DNA from: Trochalopteron elliotii
Lineage: Eukaryota; Chordata; Aves; Passeriformes; Leiothrichidae
Length of the DNA: 64,000 bases
Assembly (NCBI GenBank): GCA_024734555.1
Contig: JANPWX010000172.1
Span: 3,096,886 to 3,160,885, forward strand
Direction of reading: 5' to 3'
Part shown: positions 35,855 through 48,603 of the stretch, piece by piece
How the letters are laid out: each line of letters starts with the position of its first letter
How positions within the stretch are numbered: position 1 is the first letter of the stretch
The notes under the pieces: model-generated
What the model was told of the DNA's origin: nothing
The model's input: the letters and a program-made list of their open reading frames with translations, nothing else
Database searches by the model: none
Translations under genes and position numbers: made by a program

Positions 35855-36764
35855 GTGTTGTTTGTCATGGGTTGTTGTTGGGACTGGCACTGTCTAACAT
35901 CTTTTTTGGCAACATGGGCAGTGGGATTGAGGGCACCTTCAGCAAGTTTGCCAACGACACGCTGGAGGGAAAATTCACCAGCTAGAGGGACCTTGACAGG
36001 CTTGAGAGATGAGCCTGTGCATTCCTGAGGGAGCAACAAGGCCAAGTGCAAGGTTCTGCATATGGATCAGGAAAAATGCCAGGCACAAATACAGTTTGGG
36101 CAGAGATTGGATTGCAAACACCCCTGCAGAGAGGGACTTGAGAGTGTTGGTAGATGAGAAGTCTGACATGACGTGGCAGTGTGCACTTCATCCCAGAAAG
36201 CCAAACGTGTCCTGGGCTGCATCCTGCGTGGCCAGCAGGTCAGGGGAGGTGATTCTCCCCTTCTGCTCTGCTCTCCCGAGTCCTCACCTAGAGAATTGCA
36301 TCCAGCTCTGGAATCCCCAACCTAAGAAGGATGTGAACCTGTTGGAACAAGTGCAAGATGGTCAGAGGGCTGGAGCATCTCTCCTGTGAAGATAAGCTGG
36401 AAGCTGGGGCAGTGCAGCCTGGAGAAGAGAATGCTTTGGGAACACTTTTCAGTGCCTAAAAGGAGCCTATAAGAAGGTTGGAGAAGGATTTTTGACAAGG
36501 GCATGTGGTAAGTAATAGGACAAGAGGTGATGGCTTAAAACTGAAGGTGGTAGGTTTAGATTAGATATTAGGAAGGAATTCTTTACTCTGAGTGTGGTGA
36601 GGCACTGGCACAGGGAAGTTGTTGGGATTCCCCATTCCTGGAAGTGTTCAAGACCATGTTGGATGGGGCTTTGAGCAACCAGGTCTAGTGGAAGGTGTCC
36701 CTGCCCATTTCACAGGGAGATCTTTAGGGTCCCCTCCAACCCAAACCATTATATGATTCTATGA
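35855..36764 (+). mobile_element. CR1 LINE fragment with end of reverse transcriptase
   Basis: In sense orientation it ends with GGGTCCCCTCCAACCCAAAC and ATATGATTCTATGA, the CR1 3' terminus. Upstream it encodes, across frame breaks, the RT C-terminal region: residues like NIFFGNM, FSKFANDT (the catalytic box, normally FADD), [32 protein letters not shown] and [17 protein letters not shown]. The second-to-last residue of the catalytic box is Asn instead of Asp (35947-35958), and several stops are present, so it is inactive. It is 5' truncated somewhere near 35855. Confidence 0.94.
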
Positions 36765-39700
36765 GCATTTTCTTATTCAGGCTTTATTAGGATAGAGAAC
36801 TTGCATATCCATATGACAAACTGCCAAAGTGCTCAGAAGCTGCTCTGTCATTTTGTTCTTTGAGAGAAATAAATGGAAATTAGGCCCAAGTGATTTGTCA
36901 AGCTGGAGCTAATTGCTGAGTAGATCCATTTCAGAGGTGTTAATAGCTATTGTAAAGGATACTTCATATAAATGGAGCTGAAAAAAAGCTTAAACAGCTG
37001 GTAGGACCCTGTTTTGTTTGTTTTTGAAGAACTCCTAAGACCCTTAGTTTGACAATCATTCCATCTTGGGCAGACTCTTAGGCACAACTGAGAGCAGGAC
37101 TGCATGTGAGAAGGGTGTGCTGCTTCTCAGACCTCGTATACAAGGCTGAGGGCTGATGAACTGAGTAGATTTCTAGATCATCTGATTACCTGCTTTAAAA
37201 TGTGTATGTTAGGACTGCATCTTTTTTTCATTGACTTAGTATCTTTGTGTCTCATTTTTAAGTCCATTTTATAGACTAAGGAACATGTTTGGAGTAATTT
37301 TAATTCCGTTCTACCTTAAACTGATCGTCTTGGGTCACTTATCTCCTTGAATAGTCTGTCTCTTAGACGCTTTTCAGTGCCTTTTGACTGCTCTTTCTAA
37401 TAAACAATTTTAACAAATAACTTTGCAGTTAGATTGTGGTAATCAACTGCTGTAACTGCTGGGTTTTATCTGTGGATAGGTTATTACCAGCCACTCATAC
37501 TGTTCTGGGTTCCCAAATGCCAGTTATTCCGTCCTAATGCTTTCTGAAGGCTAGAGATCTGAATCTGAAAAACTTGGTAGTTGCTACACTTGGTGCTTTG
37601 AGAGTGATTAGATTTTTATTGAAGACACCAACCCCCTGTCAAATAGTAAGGAAAAAGCCAATACTTTCTTTAGAGTTTAATTTAAAGCATAATTTAAGTA
37701 TTTCTTTCCTGCTGTATTTGAAAATCTGTGAAACTTTTTAAAATTACTTTTTAAAACTGCATGTTCTGATTCTTACACTACCAAAGTCATACTTGAAAAC
37801 ATTTACTTAAAGAAAAAATAATAGGGTAATAGGATATTGCAAAGAAATGATTGGCCTCACCTTCCCTTAAAAAATTACTGATTCATTCTTCAATAACATT
37901 TTTAATAATTTTCTTTCTGCTTGCCTCTGCATACTGGCCATTGTCAGAAACATCGCACAATTTATGAAGATTTCATAACACAGACATATCACTGCTGCAA
38001 AATAATTACACAAGTAAACCATATTTATGCAGTTTGTGTCACAAGAATCCTATTTTTAATTTATACTGCTGAATTAGTTTTCTCTTGGCAGTGTACTGTA
38101 TAGCTTCAGGGTGCAATGGAAAAACAAAATGTTAAGCTGGGAAAACAGTGTATTCCCCACTAGTTCCAGATGCCCCAAAACAATAGATAGAAATCCTGCT
38201 TAGTTGAACTTAGAAACTTAGTTGAACTTTCTGAGAGACTTCACATTTTCAGAGGACAAAGCTTCAGATATACAGGAAATCAAACTGCCTCTGTGTTTCC
38301 AGTTACCTGTAACCTATAAAAAAAGAAGATTTTCTTGTTTTGACTACTTCAGAAAATTTGAAGCTAACATGATATTATAGCATAAATTACTATTACAGTG
38401 TTAATTTGTCCTGGAATTATAAAATGCCAGCTATTTCAATGATCTCTTGTAAGAGCCCACAATTACATAGGTATTGAATAACCTGCCCTCTTCTTACTAT
38501 GGATTGTAGTGGAATACATTGCCAAAATCTTATATATTGTTTGACTTAGACAATTGGGGATAATTAGCACGTCCATTTTAAAATAACTGGCTAGAAAAGT
38601 AATGCAATTTTGTAAGTTTATCTTAATGAAAGGTAAACTTGTTCTTCAATGAAGATTAGTGGTATAGAATGAAGCTTTCATTTTAATAGCTTTTACAGCA
38701 TCTTAAAACTGCAGAAATCTATAATTTTTAATTTTTTTGCCTTTTCCACTTTTACTTCCTAAATTGAGTCCTCAAGTTGTAACCAGATTTCATGGCATCT
38801 GCTGACATCATAATTTGCAAAGTCAATTAAAAAAGACAAGTTCTTTCCAAAGTATACTGAGATGATATTATCATTTTCACAAGAAACTAAATCTTAAATT
38901 AGAATGAGCATTTCTAAGTGTTCATTCTTTGGACTAGAAGTGTCATCACAAATGAAAGAGTATCAATTTTTTTTTATCCCTTGGCTCAAATGATCATTTA
39001 TGATGCTGTAGTTACAGGGTGATTTAAAGCAGTTATAAGGATATAACTTTACATCAGTGATCTGGAGTCCAAAGACATGGGATACAAATCCTATGTGATT
39101 TTGTGCTATGTCATGTTATCCTTCCCGTTCACCTATTCCTCTGCCCCAAATCAAAGTTTATTTAAGAAAATCCAAGTCCTTCATATCTGGATTTCCCAGT
39201 CACAGGGAGCTGTGTATTTTAGAGCCTGCAAATTCAGAACAGACTGTCTTCTGTTTAGCCTGAAAATTCCCCATTTAAAAATTCTTCACTGAGCCAGGAA
39301 TACTGGTGACAGAGAGAATGCTGCACTGAGGCATGGATGCCAGCAAAAATCCGCTTGCTAAATCGCATGTAGGGTCGGAGAATCCCTGGTGTTCAAACAG
39401 TCAATTACTCAGGGAATTCTCCCTCTTCTTAAAAGACATGCCTCTTCTCATTCTTAAGTTAGGTGGGGAAAAAGAAGGGTTTGGCATAAAGTTAACTTAC
39501 AGCACTGGAGATGGATGGCAGTTTCTAAAAAAAGAGAATCAGGTAACTTTGTTAACAGGAGGCTTGGCAATTGCTGGCTGTGGAGCCTGACATAACTGGA
39601 AAGGAGATCCAGAGTCCAGAATAAGATTAATTTGCAAAGGAAAGACACACCCATCTTAGTAAACTCCTCAAATTATCTTCTGGACTAACTGAACTGTCAG

Positions 39701-42700
39701 AAGTTGAGCTGCAAGAATATTGCAAATGAGTTGCTATCACCACCAAGAGTGGTTTGTCAAATAGACATGTATTTCTTGTGACAGCTTAAATCAGAGATAC
39801 AGACAGCGTGCCTGTTATCATCACATGGATTGTGAGATGTGAATATGGACACTTCAATTCTGAACAAAAGAACAAAAAGCCATCAACTAGTGGAAGTTTA
39901 GATAGTTCTCCAGTAACAGCTGGAGACTTTTTATAAAGATTCTCTGCTCTCCACTGAGCAGATTGCTGCCCATAGCTTATGCAGAATCATCTGTTCAAAT
40001 CCACAAATATATTGTATCATTGGAAGTAGATATGGAACAGGAATAAAGGAAACAAAATCTTTGGAAACTTAAGGTGGAATATTAAAATTCTGCTGTGCCA
40101 AAAATCCAGAATGAGGAAATCAGGTGAATAGTATAGTGCTAGAAGAAAATAAAAAGCAGTGGAAAAAAATATGTGAATAGTTATAGAAACATGGGAAAGA
40201 TGATCAAGAATGGAAATCTAACACTTTCACAGACAGTATTTTCTGTATGCTTCCTAGGCAAGGGATACAATTCCGTATCATATCATATATGAATACCCAC
40301 TGAAGAAAAGTGCCAAGTCGACCCAAAGGCTCCATTGTTTCCATCCAAGGAATGCACAATTGGGAAGTCTTCAAAAGGACTCTTTTGATACCTTTCAATC
40401 TGTATTGCATCATAAATCTTATGAAAAAAAAAAGTTGGCATGTTCTTACAACACTTATCCTTTTCCTCATCTTGATAACAATGCGTAAGAGTTGGAAGCT
40501 GTGAGATACATAATTACTTGAAACCCACACTAATTTTGTGTACCTTCTGACTTGTGCACTGACTTCAGTGTGACCTTAGGTATTCAGCACTTTGCAGAAT
40601 TTTGTCTGTAAACAGCTGCAGAAGCTCCTGCTTTACATAAACAAAAAACCTACTTATCATAGTTGCAGAAAGTCATGAGTTTCTTTCTAAACAAGCAAAC
40701 AAAAATGCCTGTGCATAATGCAGTATTTGGAAAGAAACTTGGATGTTACTCACTCTTCAGAACATCTGAAGAGCCATTTCACATGAAACAAAACTCCCCC
40801 CCACAGTATCAAAGGACACAGTGAAATGAGAATCCTTATTCCTGATTTTCTCCTCTATATGGAACAAACAGAACAGATATTATTTTCAAGAGCTCACTCA
40901 CTTCTTTGTGCTCTTGTTTGGCGTTCAGATTACTTGTTCTTAATTCATTGCTTGTACCAATCCATCTTCCAGTATATAATTTGAACACCTAAAACCAACA
41001 TTCTACCAGAAAGAAAAAAATTGGGGAGCTTAACAAACAGAAAACTTGATTAGCTCTTTTCTTAAAGAGAATCACCGATGCATACATGTGGTTATATTTT
41101 TATTCTACAACAATTTTTACTACTTAGTTCTGTATAGTTTTGGGATATACAAGTGTGTGGGGTATACTCTTCTGTAGAAGAGTAGAATTCGAGGCTGCTT
41201 TTGTGTTTAACAGATGTGATTCCTTGTGATGACAGTAAAAATGTATTCAAGCATTGGCAATCAAAGTTCACGCTTTGTCTCCAACTCATTTGTGTAGCAC
41301 ATTTCCAGTTTAGCTGTAGCTTGAGATGCCAGATTTTCATATTGTATCGGAATATTTCATATTGTATTGTCTTGGAAGTATATATAAATATCACATCTGA
41401 AACTGTAAACCTGAAATAATTCTTTGATATATAAAAATAGAAAAAATATAATTTCATTTAAAACTCTTAGTATGTAACTATTTTCCTTCTAACTCCTCAT
41501 TAGATTAATAATCACATGTTCCTGGTTGGCCTTTTGTTTTGATAATTGCTTTGTCCTTTGAGCATTGTCACAATAATTTTTATATGCATACAAGAATAAT
41601 TAGATCTTTAAAAACTTAGTTTATTATGTAGATTAGAAAGACTCTTTCAACTGAAGCAAACTGTTACAGAGCCATAAAAATTGTTGGAGCTTTCATTTAG
41701 AGTAGGATTTCAGAGAAAAGACCAGATCAGGCTATGCAATGTGTAACTCTGGCCGTACCCAAACTTCCACACCCCAGTTTTACCTTGGTGATATGGGCCT
41801 GGATCATAGAAAGCAGATGGATTCCTTTCTCCCAACGCTTAACTAACCCTGGGTGAAGTCAGAGGGGTTCCACACCTATGTGGGTTGCATGAAGTTCACA
41901 GCTGGTTTGCAGTGCCAATGTTTTCTGTGTGCAGCTCTTCTGTCAGATCTGCAGTGTCAGACTTCACAAGATTGGCAGTGGGGAATTTATGATTCACTTT
42001 GGTTTGGTTTTGTTCTGATTTTCTTTTGCTTCTGCTGTCTGGGAAAGCAAAAGCCAAATTCTTTTTTCCTCCTTTCTCCAGGACGTTGATTTATTTGATA
42101 AACATATTCAAAGGACTGTTAGTACTCAGGCAATATCCTCGATTCTGCAGCAAGTGTCTTGTACACCTTTGATCTTCCACAACAATGATGATGATGGCTC
42201 AACTTGACTCTTGAGAGCATGATTTCCTTGGTGAAATGATGGGGATGAGCCTTGAGAAGGGTCTTCATGCCATATTTTCCCACCTCCCAACAATGCATCT
42301 AGGACAAAAAAAAAGTGAGAGGAAGAGAAAATCCCTGGGGAGCCACAGGAGGCTAATGTAGCTGGTCATATTTCTCTTGCTGCTGCAAATGAGTTGCCTT
42401 AATTGGCCAGGACAAATCTAGTGCAGAAAGAGGCTAAGTTTATTGGTCTACAAGAAATGCAGACCATTGGTAAAGTTGAAGAAATTGGCTTTTATTTTAT
42501 TCACTACTGTTGAAGTTCCAGAGGGAAGAATTTGACACAGTACTGAGTTTTAAGGACCTTAGTGAATCTAAAGACTAGTTATCCCTGAAAACAACTGTTA
42601 GTATTGATTTAAACATGTTACCACATCCCTTCTTCATTTTACAAAGTAGACTTGTGCAGGCTGTTTTCGGGTGAGAGGTCTATTTCATAGAAAGCTCCAG

Positions 42701-44584
42701 ACTAAATCTATTTCTGGAGCTATCAGGCCAGACTGATGCTTCTCATGCTTAACTTTCTGCTCTCACCACAGCACCTGCATAATCGTAATCAGCAGATTTA
42801 ATTTGGCTGGACAAGATAAGTAAGTCAAAACTGTCATTGCTCAAGCAAATTGCTCGAATATCCTTCACTGCAGGGAAGTTGCCTCTACTTCATGAGTGAT
42901 GCTGCTCAATTTTGTCAGAACTGTTCATTTGCAGGAGAGGAGTAGAAGTGCAAAGAGGGTCACATCACCATTACCAGCATTTTTTGCTGGAATAATAGAA
43001 GTTTTGGGGGCACTTTTAATTCCCTTTAATGTTTGAGACTCATCTCCTTTTTTACTTGTGGCAGTGTTTGGGGAGTGGTATGTCCCACACTGGCAGTAGT
43101 TGTCAGTGCTTTATTAAGGACCATAAACTTGAAGCACACAATTTCCTTACTGTCTAATGATAATCCATTGTTTATTATTACCCAATACTCTTCTTATTAC
43201 CATATGTTACCTAGTGTTTTTTCATTTTGGTTTTGATGCTGTATGGGGCCAGTTAACACACTGTCTCTTGGCCAGAGTGCTCCCTGATCCACATTATTTT
43301 GTGTGTGGATATAACAAAAACACTCTAGCATCTCCTTCTGGAAGTGGATTAAGATCTGTGCTGATGGTATTAAGCCTCTCACTGCCTTGGATCACAAAAT
43401 GACTCTGTCTATTTTGCTACTAAAATAGTATGAGGTACCCATTGGAGGGCAGAATTCTTGCCTGGCTGTGCATTTCCAGTGGCCAGGTTGTCACCTTACT
43501 GAGATCCATACAGTACCTGCTGGTTTCCCTTTGTTTAATGTGTATAAGTGATTATTAGAGAGTACATATTGAGTGTCATTTTTACCCCTTTTCCACACTT
43601 GGTGACCAAGATGGCTTTGTTAGTAGCAGGAGAAAGTGGTTATTATGGATAAGGGCCAGCAGTTGGATAAGGCAAGAGCAAGGTGGTACAACAGCTGGAA
43701 GAGATAATGATGGCTTCTGTCTAATTGATTTCAGAAGATTTTTGACACCTAGCTGCTGATTCTCTGGTTACTCCTTGTCATCAGGAATAGAAGTTGCCTG
43801 TTCAAGGGTGGCAAGGCTATATTTTTTGGGGGGTGATCAATCTCCTTCAATTATGAGACATGAGCCCATGGGACAGAGAACACAGTGCAAAGGGGAGCAG
43901 ATAACTAGTACAAAGTAGATTGTGAAGGTGTCATACATCAAAAGAATGGTGCAGTTCTGAAATCTGTTATACACTGTGGTCATTTTAGGTAGGCTACTCT
44001 GTTGGAAAACTTAATTTCTAACAGTTTGGAGCCACTGCAGAAAAAAATTTGTGGTTTTGCTTATTAAGATGCATTTCTTTCCCAACTATGTTGTAAGTCT
44101 ACCTTATGATCTGCCCTGTCTGCCTTCTGGTTTCTGGAGTAATTTTACCTCTTAGTTGTGATCTGGAAAACCATCAATGACCAGAGTTCTACTTAATTTA
44201 GCTATTTATTCCAGCTCCATGATACACTGAATCACCTGAGGCCAGGTGAGGTGCCTGGCTTGAAACCCAGCATTTTTCAGTATTTGCAGATCCTTTAAAG
44301 TTTTTGAAGGACAAAGACCTTGTTTTTTCTTTGCACTCACCAGAAGTAGCATAAGGATTCAGTGGCATATCTAAATTTAATGTGAGTTGGGAGTGAGTGG
44401 TCTAAGGAATGAGTCAGTCTTCTAGAGGGCCCTTGGCTATTGGATCTTCTTTCCCTGGCTTATAGTATATATTTCAGGACTACCATTTTTCCATTGCTTA
44501 TAGAAACTGAGTGTTGCTTGAGCAGGGATTTGAGATTTGGGATTCTGAAATTATTAATAAGATCAGGTTTTTAATGTTTCCTTT

Positions 44585-44690
44585 ATACATACACATATAT
44601 GTATGTATATTCATATATATACACACACACATATGCGTATATATATATGTATAAAAATATGCACATATACACACACACACATACATGTTT
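44585..44690 (+). repeat. TA/CA dinucleotide microsatellite, compound
   Basis: Imperfect runs of TATG, TATA and CACA (for example ATATATACACACACACATAT and TATACACACACACACATAC). Alternating purine-pyrimidine sequence of this kind is length-variable. Confidence 0.93.
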
Positions 44691-44922
44691 ACATTATTTG
44701 TGATAGATTTTTGATAGTTGTGCTTATTTCTTTAGCGGAGTGCCTGGGTTTTTGGACAACATGGACAAGAACGAACCTGCCATTTAACCTAACAAGGAAA
44801 GGGGATCATAGTTTGCAATTCTGGGCTGCAAAAGAGTGCCTTGTTCCATCTCATAGTGCTAACTGGAGAGTCAAGAAATAACCCTGTTAGAAAGCTTCAA
44901 TAATGTCAAAGACTAGGAGAAT

Positions 44923-44944
44923 TAAAAAAAAAAAAAAAAAAAAA
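44923..44944 (+). repeat. poly-A tract
   Basis: About 22 A followed by GAGATG. No retroelement body was identified to its left. Confidence 0.9.
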
Positions 44945-45936
44945 GAGATGCATTGTTTCTATACAGCAAAAATTGAAAGGTAAAACTTATAAAATACTTA
45001 ATTATTTACAAATTTGTACAAAACATTACAAATGTATTTTGTTGGTTTAGATTTATTTGTATGCCTAATACAGAGGAAACACATATTAGTGATTGTCTTT
45101 CTGAGAGTTTTTATTTCTTTTGTAATAAAAAATTCCTTATGCATGGTCTCAAACACTTAAACAAAAAGCAAAAGTAACTGAATCTCTGCAAACAGGAATT
45201 TAGTCCACCTACAGCTGAATCTGTTCCTTTTCAATGCCATCTCAAACAAAATAAAAGCAATCAGGTTGCATGGTTGTGAAGCAATTTGTTACAGCTGCAC
45301 AACTTTCATAGTGGGAATGGGTGTTTCCTTCCAAATATGATGCTTCCTTCTCTGAAAATAAAACTGTCAGACGAGGGGGAATTTACTAGGCCTAACTTAC
45401 TCAGAAAAGCAACTGAGTTTCTTAAAAATAACTTTTGTGGCTTTAGGACAAGTTTTTTTGTTGACATTGCTGTTTTCAGTAAACTACTTAAAGTGTATAT
45501 AGTTAAAGATTTGAGATTATCTAAAAGTTTCCAACCAGGAATTTGTACTGACCTAAATACATTGTGGGTTTTTTATTTTCTAAACCCATTTAACTCAAGC
45601 CAATGCAACTCTTTAGTACAAAAAATCTTTGTATAATCACTGAACAAGAACAGGCATTAATAAGTACCCAGGCAAGGTGCAATATCCTTTAGAATTCTTT
45701 TGCTTCTAAAATGAATGGAGGCTAGATTACTAGTGTGATCAGCAACAGAAAAAAAACATTAGAGAAGTAAAATAAAGAGCACATACAGAAGCCAGGATTC
45801 TGCCTATAGAAAATACCTATGGTACTATCTCAATCCCAGCTGCAAATATCTGCAGTATTATTATGGCCCCATTTAAACCACTGGGAGGGATGCATGAATA
45901 ATAATCAAAGCAACCAAGAGGTATCTTCAAATAAAA

Positions 45937-46165
45937 TTTTGAAGCTGTGTCAGGAAAGGTTTAGGTTGGATATTAGAAAAAATATTTTCATCCAGAGGGT
46001 GTTTGGGCACTGGAACAGTCCCAGTAAGTGGTCACAGCACCAAGCCTGGCAGACTTCCAGAGGCATTTGGAAAATACTCTTGGGGATGATCCTGTGCTGG
46101 GCCAGGAGTTGGACTCAATGATCCTTATGGGTCAGTTCCAAATCAGGATATTCTGTGAGTCCACG
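45937..46165 (+). mobile_element. CR1 LINE 3' fragment
   Basis: It ends GGAGTTGGACTCAATGATCC, GGGTCAGTTCCAAATCAGGA, then TATTCTGTGA, the terminus of a CR1 subfamily. Just upstream is the end of ORF2: RLDIRKNIF and an FGHWN motif are readable. About 230 bp, 5' truncated, sense to the putative rightward gene. Confidence 0.9.
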
Positions 46166-47289
46166 AAAGTCTCTTGAAGCTTCCTGACTTTTTCAAAAAG
46201 GCAGTGTTAAAAGGGTCCTGATTCATTGTTAAGCTGAATGATAATAAATAAGAATAATTAAAAAGAAAAAAGAAAGAAGAAGAAAACATGGGAGGAAAAT
46301 AGTGATTTCCCCCAAAATGCAACACCCAGCCCCATCAACAACCGTTTCTGGTTTTATTCCACTATGCGAAGTTTTACACGTTTAACCTGCTGTATTATAT
46401 CCACCCCAAACTGCTCTGCAGTTGCAAACCTCTACTTACACCTTTATTTAGTATAAAAGTGGTTTGGTTTTCATTTGGTTAAAGTAGGTGGTGTAACACA
46501 AACTGAAATAAGCTCAGCCTGGACCACATTAAGCCTGATCTCACCGCTTCTTGCACAATGTAATTTATATCACTTAAGAAAAGGGTTCCCCCTCACAGCT
46601 GGGATAATAATTCTTGCAAAAATAGTAACCACAAAACTGAAAGCAAGTTCTTTAGACAGACCTTCTTTGCAGAGGCAAGAAGCCATCCTGTCTTAGAAGG
46701 AAATAAACTTCAGAAAGGGCCTTCTCTCCACAAGGGAATGCTCTGCCTTGTCACTGCTAGCCAGCACTACTGAACATTGGTGGTTTTTTGGTTTCATTTG
46801 TTATGTGTGGTGACTGTATGAACATTCACTCTCTGTTTTCTGGAATAATGGTGTGGTTAATGCTGATTTCCCAAACACTTAATGGCTTTTAAAATAATTT
46901 GAGCATTTTCAGAGTTCGGCACTTAGTTTCTGCCTTCAACACACAAAAGCAGCTACAGTGTGCATGATTTTTCACCCAGAATTACATGTGTTTGCAGTTT
47001 AAGAGCCACAAATATCTCCTTCTTTTTTTTTTCCCTCAGATACAATCAATTATTTAAAGGAATATTAAATTTAAAATTGAAGTGAAAATAATGGTATAAA
47101 AGTAACAAGACCCTAAAAATGAAAGTGTAATCAAGACAATACTACTTGAAATGCAAAGCATTTTTGCCTCTCCTGTCTCTCTCTTTCATATACATATGCA
47201 TATGTAGTACATGTATGGTATAGAAGAATGTGTAACAGCCTTTACTTGTTACTTGTGAGTTTTTGACTCTCAGTATAAGGATGCTGACA

Positions 47290-47703
47290 TACTGTGGTGG
47301 GTTCAGCAGAGGACAACCAAGATGATCAGGGACTCCAGTACATGATGTGTAGGGAGAGACTTTCTTCAATCAGCAAAAGAGAAAGCTACAAGGGGATCTT
47401 CCTACTCTCCCAGCCCACATCGGGGCAGCACAGGCAGACCCCTCCCAGTGGTATACAGGGACAGGAAAAGTGGAAACAGTCACAAATCAGATAATGGGAA
47501 ATGCTCATGAGATATTAGGAAAATCTTTGTCACCATGAGGGTGATCAACCTTTGGAACGGGTGCCCCGAGAGGGTGGGCAATCTCCATCCTTCTGAGAGG
47601 CCTGAATTTGGCTGGACAAAACTCCAAGAAACCTGCTCTTGGTTGAGCTCTGGGCTAAGCAGAGACCCCTTTTTATCTAAATTATTCTGTGATTTTGTGG
47701 TTT
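47290..47703 (+). mobile_element. CR1 LINE fragment with internal deletion
   Basis: It begins GTGGGTTCAGCAGAGGACAA, CCAAGATGATCAGGGACTCC and contains TTTGGAACGGGTGCCC and GGCTGGACAAAAC, all CR1 ORF2-end motifs. The 3' UTR is shortened: the text jumps from GGGCTAAGCAGAGACCC to a final TAAATTATTCTGTGATTTTG, so part of the tail is deleted. Confidence 0.85.
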
Positions 47704-48584
47704 TAATGATGCATAATGCACTACACTATGCATATTCTAAGCCATAGTAATTAGACAGTTCTAGCCACCTTCTCTCTTGAAAAGTTTTTTAAAATCTCCA
47801 AAACTGAAAAAATTATTGTGACTCTTCACTACACAGTAAAGCTGACCCAGGAAAAATTATGAGCAATGGTTTACAACATAAAGCACGGGATCATTATATT
47901 TAGAAGTAAGGTTATTATTTTTGAAACTCCTGTTATGAGTCATATCTATTAAAGTAACTTTTATCAGTCTGTTACTGAGACAGGTGATGGCATCATTCAA
48001 GTTATGTGGCCAAGGGTTCTTTCATGAAATACTATTTTCCTTCAGAAACACTTTTTCTTTTCTTTCCAATTAGAAAAACTGCCCTATGGAATTTTGAAAA
48101 GTCTGTTGAAATAGTACATTTAGTGTACTTCGCATTCCTTACGTGTTGTTCGTGCTTGTACCATGAACATGTTTCATGCTGGAAGCCATGGGAGTTTGGG
48201 TTGCACTGTGGCCTAGGTTTGAACATTTTGTAAGCAAAAATTCTTGCCTTTCATATTTTCATTGCAAGTTCCTGTTTTAAGAAGAATCTTGGCAGGTTTT
48301 CTAAAGAAGATAAGGCTATTTCTTGTGGCATATGTGTCTTTTGTAATATGGAAACTATAAATGTATTGAGTAAAGCCTAACTGACCTTCAGGATTTGCCA
48401 ACTGGATTTCATAGACTAGTACCTTTAACCTCCTAATATGATAATATGATTCAAGCAAAAATTGTAATTTACTCTGAGTTATATAAGTTATATAACTTTT
48501 CCAGAGAATTAAAGGCCCATGGGTGCTTTCGGCCTCTATGCTAAAACATTTTAAATACTTAGGGTCTTTAATATTTTTCTTTGC

Positions 48585-48603
48585 TTTTTTTTTTTTTTTT
48601 TTT
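48585..48603 (+). repeat. poly-T tract
   Basis: About 19 T; no attached element seen. Confidence 0.9.

Larger units (their letters stand above)
36765..45936. other. long AT-rich intron or intergenic stretch
   Basis: No interspersed repeat of a family I know was recognised, apart from the microsatellite at 44585. A 40-nt plus-strand segment at 39503-39542 has a fair acceptor (AACTTACAG) and donor (CAG|GTAACT). It reads TGDGWQFLKKENQ ending in phase 0, which would fit the 54188 exon, but it is too weak to call. A T and G bias of the + strand runs through most of this region. Confidence 0.35.

Noticed and set aside
44585..44690. Possible short coding frame through the TA/CA tract
   Set aside because: It only translates the dinucleotide repeat.
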